Source of the DNA: Algoriphagus oliviformis
GTDB lineage: Bacteria > Bacteroidota > Bacteroidia > Cytophagales > Cyclobacteriaceae
Direction of reading: 5' to 3'
DNA length: 64,000 nt
Assembly (NCBI RefSeq): GCF_017254915.1
Contig: NZ_JAFKCT010000004.1
Location: 248,001 to 312,000, forward strand
The position numbers were made by a program, and so were the translations under genes. The notes beneath the pieces are model-generated. The model saw nothing but the letters and a program-made list of their open reading frames with translations, made no database searches and had not been told where the DNA came from. Below, in pieces: positions 8,953 to 16,714 of this stretch (positions are counted from its first letter, which is position 1; each line of letters begins with the position of its first letter).

Positions 8953-9398
8953 AAAGTAGGCTTGGCCTAAAAGTAAGCCAAAAATAGAAACTGGAAAAAC
9001 CTAGCCTAGGACCTTAGCGTTACCTTCCGCACCGATTCTTCGCCAGAAACTGCCTTTCCATCGAAAAGAAGGAAAAGGGAAAAGATTAAAAAATGTACTA
9101 AAAATCTAAATCAAGGAAACTGTCATCCTCTTTCTAGTCGCTGAGTCTGAAAAAAAGTAAGTTGTTTAAAAAATCACCCTTATCTCTCATGTTTTAAAGA
9201 TCGTTCGTTGGCTTAGGATCAAAAGAACATCAGAAAGTTAACCCCACCTATATCCAAATCCGAATTGGTTCGTCGTGATAGGGGAAAAGCGATTCGCAGG
9301 CCTCACTAGCATTTTGGAAATCCTGCGCATCCGCTCTCAGGTTTTGCAAAAGGGATCCGAGATTCTCAGGTTTTTAGTAAAAATTGCAAAAAAGTGGC
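8953..9398. other. 446-bp non-coding stretch
   Basis: No convincing gene on either strand. It holds the upstream region of the small lipoprotein gene: a -7-like TATTTTTG on the minus strand at 8979-8986, and a short hairpin TAGGC-TTG-GCCTA (8957-8969) just before the start codon. An 11-bp direct repeat TCTCAGGTTTT occurs at 9335-9345 and 9364-9374, near the 3' end of the CotH-like gene. The middle is A/T-rich and otherwise featureless. Confidence 0.6.
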
Positions 9399-10442
9399 CT
9401 AAAAGGTCTGCGCGGCATCGGCGGAACGGCAGGCACTGAGCACATGCTGCTCAAAAGCACGGTCAGATTTGAGAATGTCAAAAAAGTCCTGGATGTACCG
9501 TCGACAGGCCTTGCCATCAGCATCGGCAAAGTAAGGCCCGCTCTCGGCAATGGTCTGAAAGATCTGGTCTTCCTTCGCCAGTATTTCCTGCCGAATCGCC
9601 TGCATCAGTTCGGGATCCCGGCAGAATCCCCGGTAAAGACGATCCGTGACCCGATCTATCCCAATTTGGTTGTTGACTTGGGCGTAGGGAGGATTTACCA
9701 AGCCAGTCATGTCAAAGTCATAAGGCAGGGGAACGATGGTCTTGTCTTCCAGCATCAGCACTTTCTCATTGTGCTGAAAGAGGCCTGACCAGTCCGTATT
9801 GCCTATCATGAGCTGAAAGAAATCATGACGGACGGTAGCCGAGTCCTCCATCAGCGTGGGGATGATCTTCTTTTCATCCAAGATCTTGCCCCCAAACCTA
9901 TCCGCCACATCGTCGTCGTCCTCGATGAAAAAACCCAGCAGCTCCACCGTCTCCTGTTTTTTGTCGTCCAAATCCTTGAGCCGAACGCGCAACAGGCGGG
10001 TGTGAAAGGAAAAACTGGCAATATCCTCGTACAGCTGGTAAGCCAGGTATTCCTTCCCTACGTAGTTTCCGGCGTTCTTCGCCTTGGAGCAGGGCAGGAC
10101 GAGCTTTAGATTCCGGTCTCCTTCAAAGAGGGTGTTTTCGGCCTGCTTTTTTTTCATCTTTACCCGCATCGGCGGATAATAACAGTTTTCAAGCCTAAAG
10201 TTGCCGCGGGTTCTGATCTCCACCTCCACGGTGTCCATCTTTCCATCCACCGCCTCAAAAACCATCCGGGATTCCAGAAAAGTCGAGTCGTTGGTTTCTG
10301 AGCGCAATTGTTTGATTGAAAACTCCAGTTCGATCAGCATCGGCTCCTTGGAGTCAAAGAGATTTCCTTGGGAAAAAGCCGGGAGCCCTGTACCCCAAGA
10401 AAAAAGCAAGACGACAAAGCAGAATACCCACTGTGATTTCAT
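9399..10442 (-). CDS. Secreted CotH-like (kinase-fold?) protein
   Basis: This 347-residue protein has a signal peptide (MKSQWVFCFVVLLFSWGTG, then LPAFSQ); the ATG at 10442 is used because it begins that peptide. The mature part resembles CotH-family atypical kinases: an early IRTRGNF segment, a central YLAYQLYEDIASF helix, GFFIEDDDDVADRFGG, then IGNTDW, HNEKV and LPYDFDMTGLVN, which match the order of the CotH catalytic and metal-binding motifs. CotH proteins phosphorylate secreted substrates in spore-forming bacteria. Whether this Gram-negative version is active is unknown. It is annotated by motif order only and could be a related non-kinase family. It follows the ENPP-haemoglobin pair, with a terminator in between. 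Confidence 0.85.
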   Translation of the reverse strand: MKSQWVFCFVVLLFSWGTGLPAFSQGNLFDSKEPMLIELEFSIKQLRSETNDSTFLESRMVFEAVDGKMDTVEVEIRTRGNFRLENCYYPPMRVKMKKKQAENTLFEGDRNLKLVLPCSKAKNAGNYVGKEYLAYQLYEDIASFSFHTRLLRVRLKDLDDKKQETVELLGFFIEDDDDVADRFGGKILDEKKIIPTLMEDSATVRHDFFQLMIGNTDWSGLFQHNEKVLMLEDKTIVPLPYDFDMTGLVNPPYAQVNNQIGIDRVTDRLYRGFCRDPELMQAIRQEILAKEDQIFQTIAESGPYFADADGKACRRYIQDFFDILKSDRAFEQHVLSACRSADAAQTF

Positions 10443-10499
10443 ACGACCGGAAGTGCTATCGTGGAATATCAAAAAAATCCTACTGGAATAAATATAATC

Positions 10500-10527
10500 A
10501 AAAAATAGCCGACTGCCGGTATCGGCT
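10500..10527 (-). terminator. Terminator after the truncated haemoglobin gene
   Basis: Read on the minus strand, AGCCGA (10527-10522) and TCGGCT (10512-10507) pair across a 9-nt loop and are followed by ATTTTTT. It lies 20 bp past the haemoglobin stop and separates that operon from the CotH-like gene. Confidence 0.65.
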
Positions 10528-10546
10528 GGTTTCTACTTCCGAAAAC

Positions 10547-10948
10547 TCATGATGTTCTCGGCCGCGCTTCCCAAATGCGCATAAACAGCATGTGGGCCAT
10601 TCTGCGGGCATGCTCCTTGGCATAGTCGGCATGCTCCCCTTCAAAATACTCGTCAATCGTGCCAAACCACAGCTCCAGCCAGTTGCCGAAATGGACTTGG
10701 GAGATGCTGTGGTCCACCTCCGCGTCCACTTGCTGGTGAACGCGAGTGGGATTGAACTTCCCCCTCCCCGGTCCCGTCTGCAGGAGGATCATTTCCCAGA
10801 AATCCGACAGGTGGATCAAGTGTGTCTCCCAATCCTCCACGATGCCGTTGAACACCGGACCCAGCGTCTCATGATCCCTCACCCGATCGTAGAATCTCCT
10901 GACCAAAAAGTCCACGTCATCCCGGCTTTCTATCTTCAGCTTTTTCAT
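10547..10948 (-). CDS. Group III truncated haemoglobin
   Basis: This 133-residue protein has the 2-on-2 truncated globin pattern of group III: a first helix ending FYDRVRDHETLGPVFN, then W..HL..LSDFWE, a TGPGRG turn, and PTRVHQ with the likely proximal histidine. It should bind haem in the cytoplasm; group III members are linked to microaerobic life and nitric oxide or peroxide chemistry, but roles are unsettled. The start overlaps the stop of the upstream phosphodiesterase gene by 4 bp (ATGA, 10945-10948), which points to translational coupling. Confidence 0.93.
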   Translation of the reverse strand: MKKLKIESRDDVDFLVRRFYDRVRDHETLGPVFNGIVEDWETHLIHLSDFWEMILLQTGPGRGKFNPTRVHQQVDAEVDHSISQVHFGNWLELWFGTIDEYFEGEHADYAKEHARRMAHMLFMRIWEARPRTS

Positions 10949-12189
10949 TTCAAAACAGGTTGAAGCACCTCAGTCTTGCCATCGACACTCTCTGGGATGG
11001 GCAGGCCCAAAATCTGGCAGATCAGCGGATAGATATGGATGTTTTGGAAAGGCTCGATCTGAACCCCCGACTTGATCTGGGGGCCGTTGGCGTAGAAAAT
11101 CCCCCAGAGCTCTCTGTGCTTCGGACTGAAGCCATGCTCGCCAAAAGTCTCCGTCTTCAGCATCGCCGAGCGGTTTTGGTAGCGCATCATCCCCCGGTTG
11201 TCGGCCAGGTAATATCCAAATTCCGGAATAATCAGGAAATCACCTACCCGCTGGGGATAGGCGCTGATGTCGCTGTAGTTCTCGTTTTTCACAAAGTCAT
11301 CCACCGCAACATGCGCGCTGCGGGACTGGATGAGCTTGATGGCCTTTTCTTGTTCTGCCTTGTTTGCCAAATGCACGTGGGCCAAAGCCCCATTGTTGAC
11401 CACCCGGGCGTCGATGCCTTCGGTCAGTTCGTCCAGGTTGATGAGCTTGTCCTTTTGCACATCCGCCATCCCGTGGTCGGAGACTATGATTACGTTGATG
11501 GGGAGGTCAAAGCTCTTGATCCCCTCGAAGAGCGCACCCAGCTCATGGTCCAGCTGGGTGAGCCTTTCCTTGAGTTTTGCATCGTTGCTCGGCCCATAGG
11601 CATGCCCCACATCGTCCATATCGGAGAAGTAGAGGGCGATAAAGCGTGGCCGTTCCGTATCCGGCAGCTGCAGCCAGTCGAAGACCTTGCTGACGCGGGT
11701 CAGATTGGGAACCGTGCCGTCGTAGTCAAAGTACTCGCTGGGCCGGATCCCCTGCACTGGAGCCTCCGAACCGACAAAAAAATAGCTGACTGCCTTCATG
11801 CCGTTGTTTTCCGCCAGCACCCAAAGCGGCGTGCCTCCATACCAATAGCCATCCTGCACGATGTCCCGATTGCCCATGTTGTACACCTGGTCTTTGAAGG
11901 GCTCGTAGAAGGAATTGTCCACCAGGCCATGGTGCTCGGGCAGCATCCCGGTGGCGATGGTGTAGTGGTTGGGAAAAGTCTTGCTGGGAAAAGACGGGAT
12001 CAGTCCTTCGGCTGCAGTCCCGCCTGCGATGAAGCGGGAGAGGTTTTCTGGCTGAAATCGCTCCACATAGTCATATCGAAATCCATCCAGCGAAATCAGG
12101 ATCACGATGGGTTCGCCATTTTTCTCTTGGGAAAAAACCTGAGGCAGTCCCAGAAAAGCGAGAAAAACAAAAGCCAAAAAGCGCTTCAT
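10945..12189 (-). CDS. ENPP-type alkaline-phosphatase-superfamily phosphodiesterase
   Basis: This 414-residue secreted enzyme has signal peptide MKRFLAFVFLAFLGLPQVFS. Metal-ligand motifs of the nucleotide pyrophosphatase/phosphodiesterase family are present: LISLDGFRYD (Asp35), the nucleophile in PSKTFPNHYT (Thr71), DMDDVGHAYG and VSDHGM. Family members hydrolyse phosphodiester bonds in nucleotides or lipid head groups in the periplasm. The ATG at 12189 is preferred because the longer frame starts inside the -33 promoter box. It heads an operon with the truncated haemoglobin. No substrate can be assigned. Confidence 0.92.
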   Translation of the reverse strand: MKRFLAFVFLAFLGLPQVFSQEKNGEPIVILISLDGFRYDYVERFQPENLSRFIAGGTAAEGLIPSFPSKTFPNHYTIATGMLPEHHGLVDNSFYEPFKDQVYNMGNRDIVQDGYWYGGTPLWVLAENNGMKAVSYFFVGSEAPVQGIRPSEYFDYDGTVPNLTRVSKVFDWLQLPDTERPRFIALYFSDMDDVGHAYGPSNDAKLKERLTQLDHELGALFEGIKSFDLPINVIIVSDHGMADVQKDKLINLDELTEGIDARVVNNGALAHVHLANKAEQEKAIKLIQSRSAHVAVDDFVKNENYSDISAYPQRVGDFLIIPEFGYYLADNRGMMRYQNRSAMLKTETFGEHGFSPKHRELWGIFYANGPQIKSGVQIEPFQNIHIYPLICQILGLPIPESVDGKTEVLQPVLK

Positions 12190-12201
12190 CTTTTTTTCTT
12201 T

Positions 12202-12231
12202 CAAAAATACCACTCCCGCTTCCGAATTCAA
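12202..12231 (-). promoter_or_regulatory. Bacteroidota promoter of the ENPP-haemoglobin operon
   Basis: On the minus strand, TTG (12231-12229), a 19-bp spacer and TATTTTTG (12209-12202) match the TTG-N17-23-TAnnTTTG consensus. The -7 box ends 12 bp upstream of the ATG at 12189, leaving a leader of only about 6-8 nt. Spacing is identical to the tatA and enoyl-CoA hydratase promoters. Confidence 0.7.
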
Positions 12232-12554
12232 GCCCGTCCTTCACACAAATCTGCGCAGTGAAGAATCTTTAACGCCTGTTTAACACCGGCGCAAAGTGAG
12301 GATATTTTTACACAGTCAAGACGATGTATGAAAAACCTCCAAGGCCAGCCATCGGCTAGGCTACCTTCCCGACACCTGGCTTTCCCTCGCCCCTTTCCAT
12401 CAGAGAACACTTCCAAATCCATTGAAAACCAAAACCTTTCACAGTTCCACCATCGCCCAGACAGCCGCTAGACCAGTTTTTCAAAAGCGCTTCTGTCAGT
12501 CGTAAACGAGGATTGGACTGCCCTTTGATTTCGGAACCATAAATTTTAGAAATC
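12232..12554. other. 323-bp divergent intergenic region
   Basis: This region lies between the ENPP promoter and the ompA-like gene. No plausible gene is present. The right end holds a weak -7-like TAAATTTT (12540-12547), 7 bp before the ATG, with TTG 24 bp further up (12513-12515); this could drive the ompA-like gene. No repeat or clear hairpin was seen in the rest. Confidence 0.5.
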
Positions 12555-13229
12555 ATGAAAACATCCAATCGAATTTTATTGGGAATAGGTCTACTGGGAG
12601 TCTTGGCGGCCGCGCCCTCCTGCAAGACCAGCAACGCGGTGAAAGGTGCCGCCATCGGAGGTTCCGCAGGTGGCGTGCTTGGCGGCGTGATCGCAGGCAA
12701 GGAAAACACCGTCACGGGAGTGCTGATCGGCTCAGCGATCGGAGGCACGGCCGGGGCTATCATCGGAAACGAGATGGACAAGCAGGCCGCGGAACTCCGC
12801 AAAGATCTGGAAGGAGCCAAAGTCGAGCGCGTGGGAGAAGGGATCAAGATCACCTTTGACTCGGGCCTTTTGTTTGGTTTTGACCAAGCATCCCTGACCT
12901 CCACTTCCCAAGCCAATCTGCAGGATCTGGCTACGACGCTGAAGAAATATGAGGACACCAACATCCTGATCGAAGGCCACACCGACAGCAAGGGAACCGA
13001 AGAGTACAACCAAGAACTCTCCCAGCAGCGAGCCAACTCCGTCAGCTCCTACTTGGCAGGCTTGGGGGTTGCTCCCGGCAGGATATCCGACGTGGGCTAT
13101 GGAGAGAGCATGCCCGTCGCCAGCAACGACACCGAATCGGGCCGATCCAGCAACCGACGGGTGGAAGTTGCCATCTACGCAAACAAGAAGATGCAGCGAA
13201 TGGCCGAAAAAGGTCAGCTCGGCGACTAA
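12555..13229 (+). CDS. OmpA-family lipoprotein with glycine zipper
   Basis: This 224-residue protein has a lipoprotein signal ending APSC (Cys23). A glycine-zipper segment follows (about residues 30-75, repeated GGxxG/GxxxG). An OmpA C-terminal peptidoglycan-binding domain completes it (about 95-212), with FGFDQASLT, the HTDSKG turn, LSQQRA and SSNRRVE. It should tether the outer membrane to the wall. The stop overlaps that of the convergent GNAT gene by 4 bp, and its transcription terminator appears to lie inside that gene (13283-13314). Confidence 0.93.
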   Translation: MKTSNRILLGIGLLGVLAAAPSCKTSNAVKGAAIGGSAGGVLGGVIAGKENTVTGVLIGSAIGGTAGAIIGNEMDKQAAELRKDLEGAKVERVGEGIKITFDSGLLFGFDQASLTSTSQANLQDLATTLKKYEDTNILIEGHTDSKGTEEYNQELSQQRANSVSSYLAGLGVAPGRISDVGYGESMPVASNDTESGRSSNRRVEVAIYANKKMQRMAEKGQLGD

Positions 13230-13732
13230 AAGTCGATCCGCATCAGATGGTCCGTCTGGATCTCGTCCCCAAAAGGGAAAGGATGGCTTCCGAAGATTCG
13301 GAGGCCATTTTTTTCATAGAATCGGATCGCCCGCGCATTGTGTTCCCACACGCCTAGCCAGAGGTATTTTTTCCCGTTTTGCTTCCCAAAGTCTATGGCG
13401 GTGTCCAAAAGCTTTTTTCCCAAACCCGACCCCAAATGCTCCTCCAGTACATAAAGTCTGGAGATCTCCAGACTCTCTGGGTCATGGATGTCCGTCTGCG
13501 CCGGAGTCTGGTTGACCTTCAGGTATCCGACGATCTCGTCCCCGTCCTCAGCGACAAAAAATGTAGAAGCTGGATTGGAAAGTTCTGTTTCCAGTTGGCT
13601 GGGTGTGAAGGCCTCCTCCAGATAGGCGCTGACGTTTTCGGGTTTGTTTCCGGCGGTGAAGGCCTGGAGAAAGGCCGTGCGGGCCATGTGCACCAGATCG
13701 CCGAGGTCTTGGGTTTGGGCTTTTCGGATCAT
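13226..13732 (-). CDS. GNAT N-acetyltransferase (PaiA-like)
   Basis: This 168-residue protein of the GCN5-related acetyltransferase fold has an N-terminal IRKAQTQDL, a central SRLYVLEEHLGSGLGKKLL containing the acetyl-CoA pyrophosphate-binding loop (LGSGLG), and the late WEHNARAIRFYEKNGL helix typical of the family. It resembles the PaiA/spermidine acetyltransferase branch, but substrate identity is not certain. Cytoplasmic. Its 3' part carries, on the opposite strand, a strong intrinsic terminator for the convergent ompA-like gene. Confidence 0.9.
   Translation of the reverse strand: MIRKAQTQDLGDLVHMARTAFLQAFTAGNKPENVSAYLEEAFTPSQLETELSNPASTFFVAEDGDEIVGYLKVNQTPAQTDIHDPESLEISRLYVLEEHLGSGLGKKLLDTAIDFGKQNGKKYLWLGVWEHNARAIRFYEKNGLRIFGSHPFPFGDEIQTDHLMRIDF
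13283..13314 (+). terminator. Terminator for the ompA-like gene, inside the opposing GNAT gene
   Basis: Arms at 13283-13293 (ATGGCTTCCGA) and 13298-13308 (TCGGAGGCCAT) form an 11-bp stem with one G-U pair and a 4-nt loop. Seven T residues follow (13308-13314). It lies 54 bp past the ompA-like stop, wholly within the coding sequence of the convergent GNAT gene. Confidence 0.8.
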
Positions 13733-13823
13733 GGCTAAAATTTAGCAAAAAGCGAAAAGAAAATACACCTATGAATCTTAGGTATAAAAGAAATCGATAT
13801 ATTGGAGCTTCATTGTCAAGCCC

Positions 13824-14171
13824 ATGTCCAGCAACGCTTTATTGAAAGGAAGCCTCCAAACGATCATTTTGAAACTTCTCGAAGAAAACGAGAAAATGTA
13901 CGGCTACGAGATCACCCAGCGCGTGAAGGAGCTGACCGCTGGGGAATTCAAGATCACCGAGGGGGCGCTCTATCCAGCCCTGCACAAGCTCGAAGCGGAA
14001 GGCCTACTCAGCACCGAAATCCAGCAAGTGGACAACCGGGTGAGGAAATACTACAGCCTGACCCGATCCGGCAAAACCGAGGTCAGCTCCAAGCTGGCCG
14101 AGCTCCGGGCCTTTGTAGAAAACATGCAGCGCATCGTCAATCCCGGCTTGAAGCCTGATTTCAATATCTGA
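13824..14171 (+). CDS. PadR-family transcriptional regulator
   Basis: This 115-residue protein opens with LLKGSLQTIILKLLEE, continues MYGYEITQRV and ITEGALYPALHKLEAEGLL, and has the wing RKYYSLTRSGK: the winged helix-turn-helix of the PadR family, followed by a short dimerisation helix. PadR proteins usually repress the neighbouring membrane-protein genes. Here two membrane proteins follow at 19 bp and by a 4-bp overlap, so the trio is very likely one operon under its own control. No operator could be recognised upstream. Confidence 0.93.
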   Translation: MSSNALLKGSLQTIILKLLEENEKMYGYEITQRVKELTAGEFKITEGALYPALHKLEAEGLLSTEIQQVDNRVRKYYSLTRSGKTEVSSKLAELRAFVENMQRIVNPGLKPDFNI

Positions 14172-14190
14172 TTTTTTAAAAACCGCGGAA

Positions 14191-14871
14191 ATGAGAACAC
14201 TCACGCAAACCGAACTGGAGCAAGTCAAAAAAGCCATCACAGCCAAGGGCTTGAGCTCGGCGGAAATCCTGCTGGAAATCTACGACCACTACGTGAGCCA
14301 TTTGGAGCGGTTTGGCGAGGGAGACTTCGAAGGGCAACTGAAGGAATTGGAGGAGAAATTCCCCTACAGCTATTGCCACTCCCTTCAGGCAAAATTTGCC
14401 AAAGCCTCGAAAAAAGAGATTTTCGGCCTCCAGTGGACCATCTTTAAGACCTACTTCACATGGCCCAGATTTTTCGCCACCGCGTTTTTTTTGGCATTCA
14501 TGCTCGTCGTGTGGGATACGATCGACAACAGGACAAAGGGCCTGACATTGCTAGTTCCCGTGGTTTTTTCCATGCTGCTTACCGGATGGATTTTTTACAA
14601 ATCCTACCGAAAAGTAAAAGACATCAAGGGTACTTTAAAAAGTCAGACCACCATCAAATCCTCCTATTTGGACGCCATTCTCGGACAGTTCTCTTTGCTT
14701 ACTTCTTCTCTCAACTTGCTGATATTCGTCCCGAAAATCTTCGGAACGCGCAATTTCTTTGACTCCCCCTACTTCTTGGCCATTAGCTTCTTTCTGCTCT
14801 TCGGCTACGTGGCCTACACGCTGACGCTCTTCGAAGCTTGGAAAATCAAATCAAAAACTGCCTTGATATGA
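14191..14871 (+). CDS. PadR-linked membrane protein with HAAS-like N-terminus
   Basis: This 226-residue protein has an N-terminal soluble helical region (about residues 1-85) with SSAEILLEIYDHYVSHLE, resembling the HAAS/DUF1700 domain found beside PadR regulators. About four transmembrane helices follow (near 92-110, 118-136, 160-180 and 192-212). No catalytic motif is visible. By analogy with Firmicutes PadR/HAAS pairs it may sense or control an envelope process, but no function is assigned. Its stop overlaps the next start (ATGA). Confidence 0.85.
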   Translation: MRTLTQTELEQVKKAITAKGLSSAEILLEIYDHYVSHLERFGEGDFEGQLKELEEKFPYSYCHSLQAKFAKASKKEIFGLQWTIFKTYFTWPRFFATAFFLAFMLVVWDTIDNRTKGLTLLVPVVFSMLLTGWIFYKSYRKVKDIKGTLKSQTTIKSSYLDAILGQFSLLTSSLNLLIFVPKIFGTRNFFDSPYFLAISFFLLFGYVAYTLTLFEAWKIKSKTALI

Positions 14872-15506
14872 AAAAGCCTAACAATACTCCGCTTACACCC
14901 GAGCAAATCGCAAAGATCCAGTCGTCTTTGGCCTTCGGCTCGATTTTTTACGAGGACATCAAAGCGGAATTGGTGGATCACTTCGCGACAGCTATCGAAA
15001 ATGATCTTGGGGGAGAAAAGTCTTTCGAATCGCTTTTATTCGAAAAACTATCCCAGTTAGACTTGACAAGATTCCAGCGACAATTCATTTTCCAGGCACA
15101 TCTGGGAGCTGCCAAGGCGCTTTTCCGCAAAGTTTCGGCACGACTCCTCTTTAAAGTCATCCTCATAACCATTGTGCTGGGAGCGTGCGTGAATGTCTTT
15201 TCGCACACCACGCCCCACTTCGCCGAAACAGCCTTAAAGACGGCGGTCATGGTTGTTTTTCTGGCTATCGCGGCAGCAGGACTATTCAAGGCAAGATTTC
15301 TGAAAAACTCCCAAATCGTAGCGTCTGGCAACACCGTCTTTCTGATTGCCATTCTAAGTCAACCTGTCTTGCGTCTCGAATGGCTACAATGGACAGGCTT
15401 TTCTGACCAAACCTTGCTGTACGCTTTCACTTTCTGGTTTTGTCTTTTGCTTACCGCCGGATATCGATTGCTTTCCGAAACGGTCAAAAAAAGCCAACTC
15501 GCGTGA
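14868..15506 (+). CDS. Second PadR-linked membrane protein, distant paralogue
   Basis: This 212-residue protein has an N-terminal helical domain with EDIKAELVDHFATAIEN, matching the DH motif of the preceding protein, then about four hydrophobic helices (near 98-118, 128-146, 158-175 and 185-203). The ATG at 14868 overlaps the preceding TGA, implying translational coupling. It looks like an old duplication of the upstream gene with strong divergence. Function unknown; inner-membrane location inferred from hydrophobicity. Confidence 0.82.
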   Translation: MKKPNNTPLTPEQIAKIQSSLAFGSIFYEDIKAELVDHFATAIENDLGGEKSFESLLFEKLSQLDLTRFQRQFIFQAHLGAAKALFRKVSARLLFKVILITIVLGACVNVFSHTTPHFAETALKTAVMVVFLAIAAAGLFKARFLKNSQIVASGNTVFLIAILSQPVLRLEWLQWTGFSDQTLLYAFTFWFCLLLTAGYRLLSETVKKSQLA

Positions 15507-15557
15507 ACCTCACGTCCAAATAGACAAGCCATCCCTACCGTATTCCTTCTTTCCCCA

Positions 15558-16691
15558 TCAAATCATCCCAGCCACCGCAAAGCCCACATAAGTCCCCAGC
15601 GCGTTGCCCAGACTGCCGACCAGCACACCGGGAATCAGTAGGTCTGGGCGATCCAGACTCTCCGCCGCCGCAATGGCCGTGGTATTCCCGCCCACGTTGG
15701 CTTGGGAAGCAACAGCGATCACATCCCAATCAATTCGGACCAGCGCACCGACTCCAAAAATCACCGCACCGTGGATCAGCACAAGCAAGCCCACAAACAG
15801 GAACAGGGTCAGGGCCAGCGAGCCGGTACTGGCCAACGCACCCAGATCACAGAGCGTGCCGATCACTGCCAGGAAGACGAGGATGAAAAAGAACCCCAGC
15901 GTATGCTTGCCACGAAGTGCCTTCACTGCGGGAACCTGCGCCAGCACCAGGGCCAGCGTCGTCAGCACCAAAATCTCCGGCACCTGCGGGAAATAAGCGG
16001 CAAAGACCTTGCTCAGCGCCATTCCAAAGAGTCCCAGCGCCAAGATCATGCCCAAGGAAGAAATGGACACCGTTTCCTCGGTTACCAGTTTTTCCTTGGA
16101 TTTGGCAGAAGCAAGTTTCTTTCTTGGAAACCGTCTTTGCAAAAACTTAGGCAAGAGCAGGGTCGCGATGATCCAAACCGTCCCCACCACGCTATCCACC
16201 ACCGTGGTTGCAGCGAAGAGATTCCCGTTTTCGTTTACCCCATAGTGCAGCGCGATGGCGTTGAAGTTGATGCTTCCGCCGATGTAGGTTCCGGTGTACA
16301 TCCCAGCCACCGCCGGAGCCAAGTCGACAAGCTCAGCGGCGGGACTGACGACCAACCAAGCGACCAGCACGCCGATCACCGTCGCTGCCGAGCCGAGCAA
16401 AAACATCAGCAAAAGCGGCAATCCCGCGTTTTTGAGGCTCTTCAAGTCCACCTCCAGCAAGGCGATAAAGATCCCAAAAGGCGCCAAGTACACAAACACG
16501 CCATCATACACCGGACTGCCATCCATCGCACTGGGGATGATGCCCAGATTGGAAAAAGCCGCGCAAAGCAGGATCACCCAAATCGGCGTACCCACGGTCT
16601 TGCCCCAGCCAAACCTCGTGAGCCAGTTGCCTACAAAGACGGTGAGGCAAAGTACGGCGGCGATAAAAATCGGGTCTTGGAGAAGGGACAT
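15558..16691 (-). CDS. DUF819 family integral membrane protein
   Basis: This 377-residue protein (from the ATG at 16691) has ten or more hydrophobic segments and glycine-rich loops such as MYTGTYIGGSINFNAIALHY and SQANVGGNTTAIAAAES, as in DUF819 (YjcL-like) proteins. The fold suggests an inner-membrane transporter or ion-coupled antiporter, with the substrate unknown. An in-frame ATG 9 codons upstream is less likely because it overlaps the preceding gene. It is last in a minus-strand run after the DUF3592-like gene, 23 bp away. Confidence 0.88.
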   Translation of the reverse strand: MSLLQDPIFIAAVLCLTVFVGNWLTRFGWGKTVGTPIWVILLCAAFSNLGIIPSAMDGSPVYDGVFVYLAPFGIFIALLEVDLKSLKNAGLPLLLMFLLGSAATVIGVLVAWLVVSPAAELVDLAPAVAGMYTGTYIGGSINFNAIALHYGVNENGNLFAATTVVDSVVGTVWIIATLLLPKFLQRRFPRKKLASAKSKEKLVTEETVSISSLGMILALGLFGMALSKVFAAYFPQVPEILVLTTLALVLAQVPAVKALRGKHTLGFFFILVFLAVIGTLCDLGALASTGSLALTLFLFVGLLVLIHGAVIFGVGALVRIDWDVIAVASQANVGGNTTAIAAAESLDRPDLLIPGVLVGSLGNALGTYVGFAVAGMI

Positions 16692-16714
16692 AGGGGAAAT
16701 TAGGAAAAAAGCGT

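Noticed and set aside
9335..9374. 11-bp direct repeat as an attachment site or insertion footprint
   Set aside because: No integrase, transposase or composition change nearby; it is too short to support a mobile element.
10960..12261. 433-codon open frame on the plus strand opposite the ENPP gene
   Set aside because: Mirrors the phosphodiesterase exactly; the translation has no family features and the real gene has all catalytic motifs plus a promoter.
12356..13036. Long open frame on the minus strand (226 codons) opposite the OmpA-like gene
   Set aside because: Serine/proline-rich translation without recognisable domains, opposite a clear OmpA protein; it is an antisense shadow of codon bias.
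15702..16703. 333-codon plus-strand frame opposite the DUF819 gene
   Set aside because: Highly charged Gln/His/Arg translation, the mirror of hydrophobic codons; not a protein.
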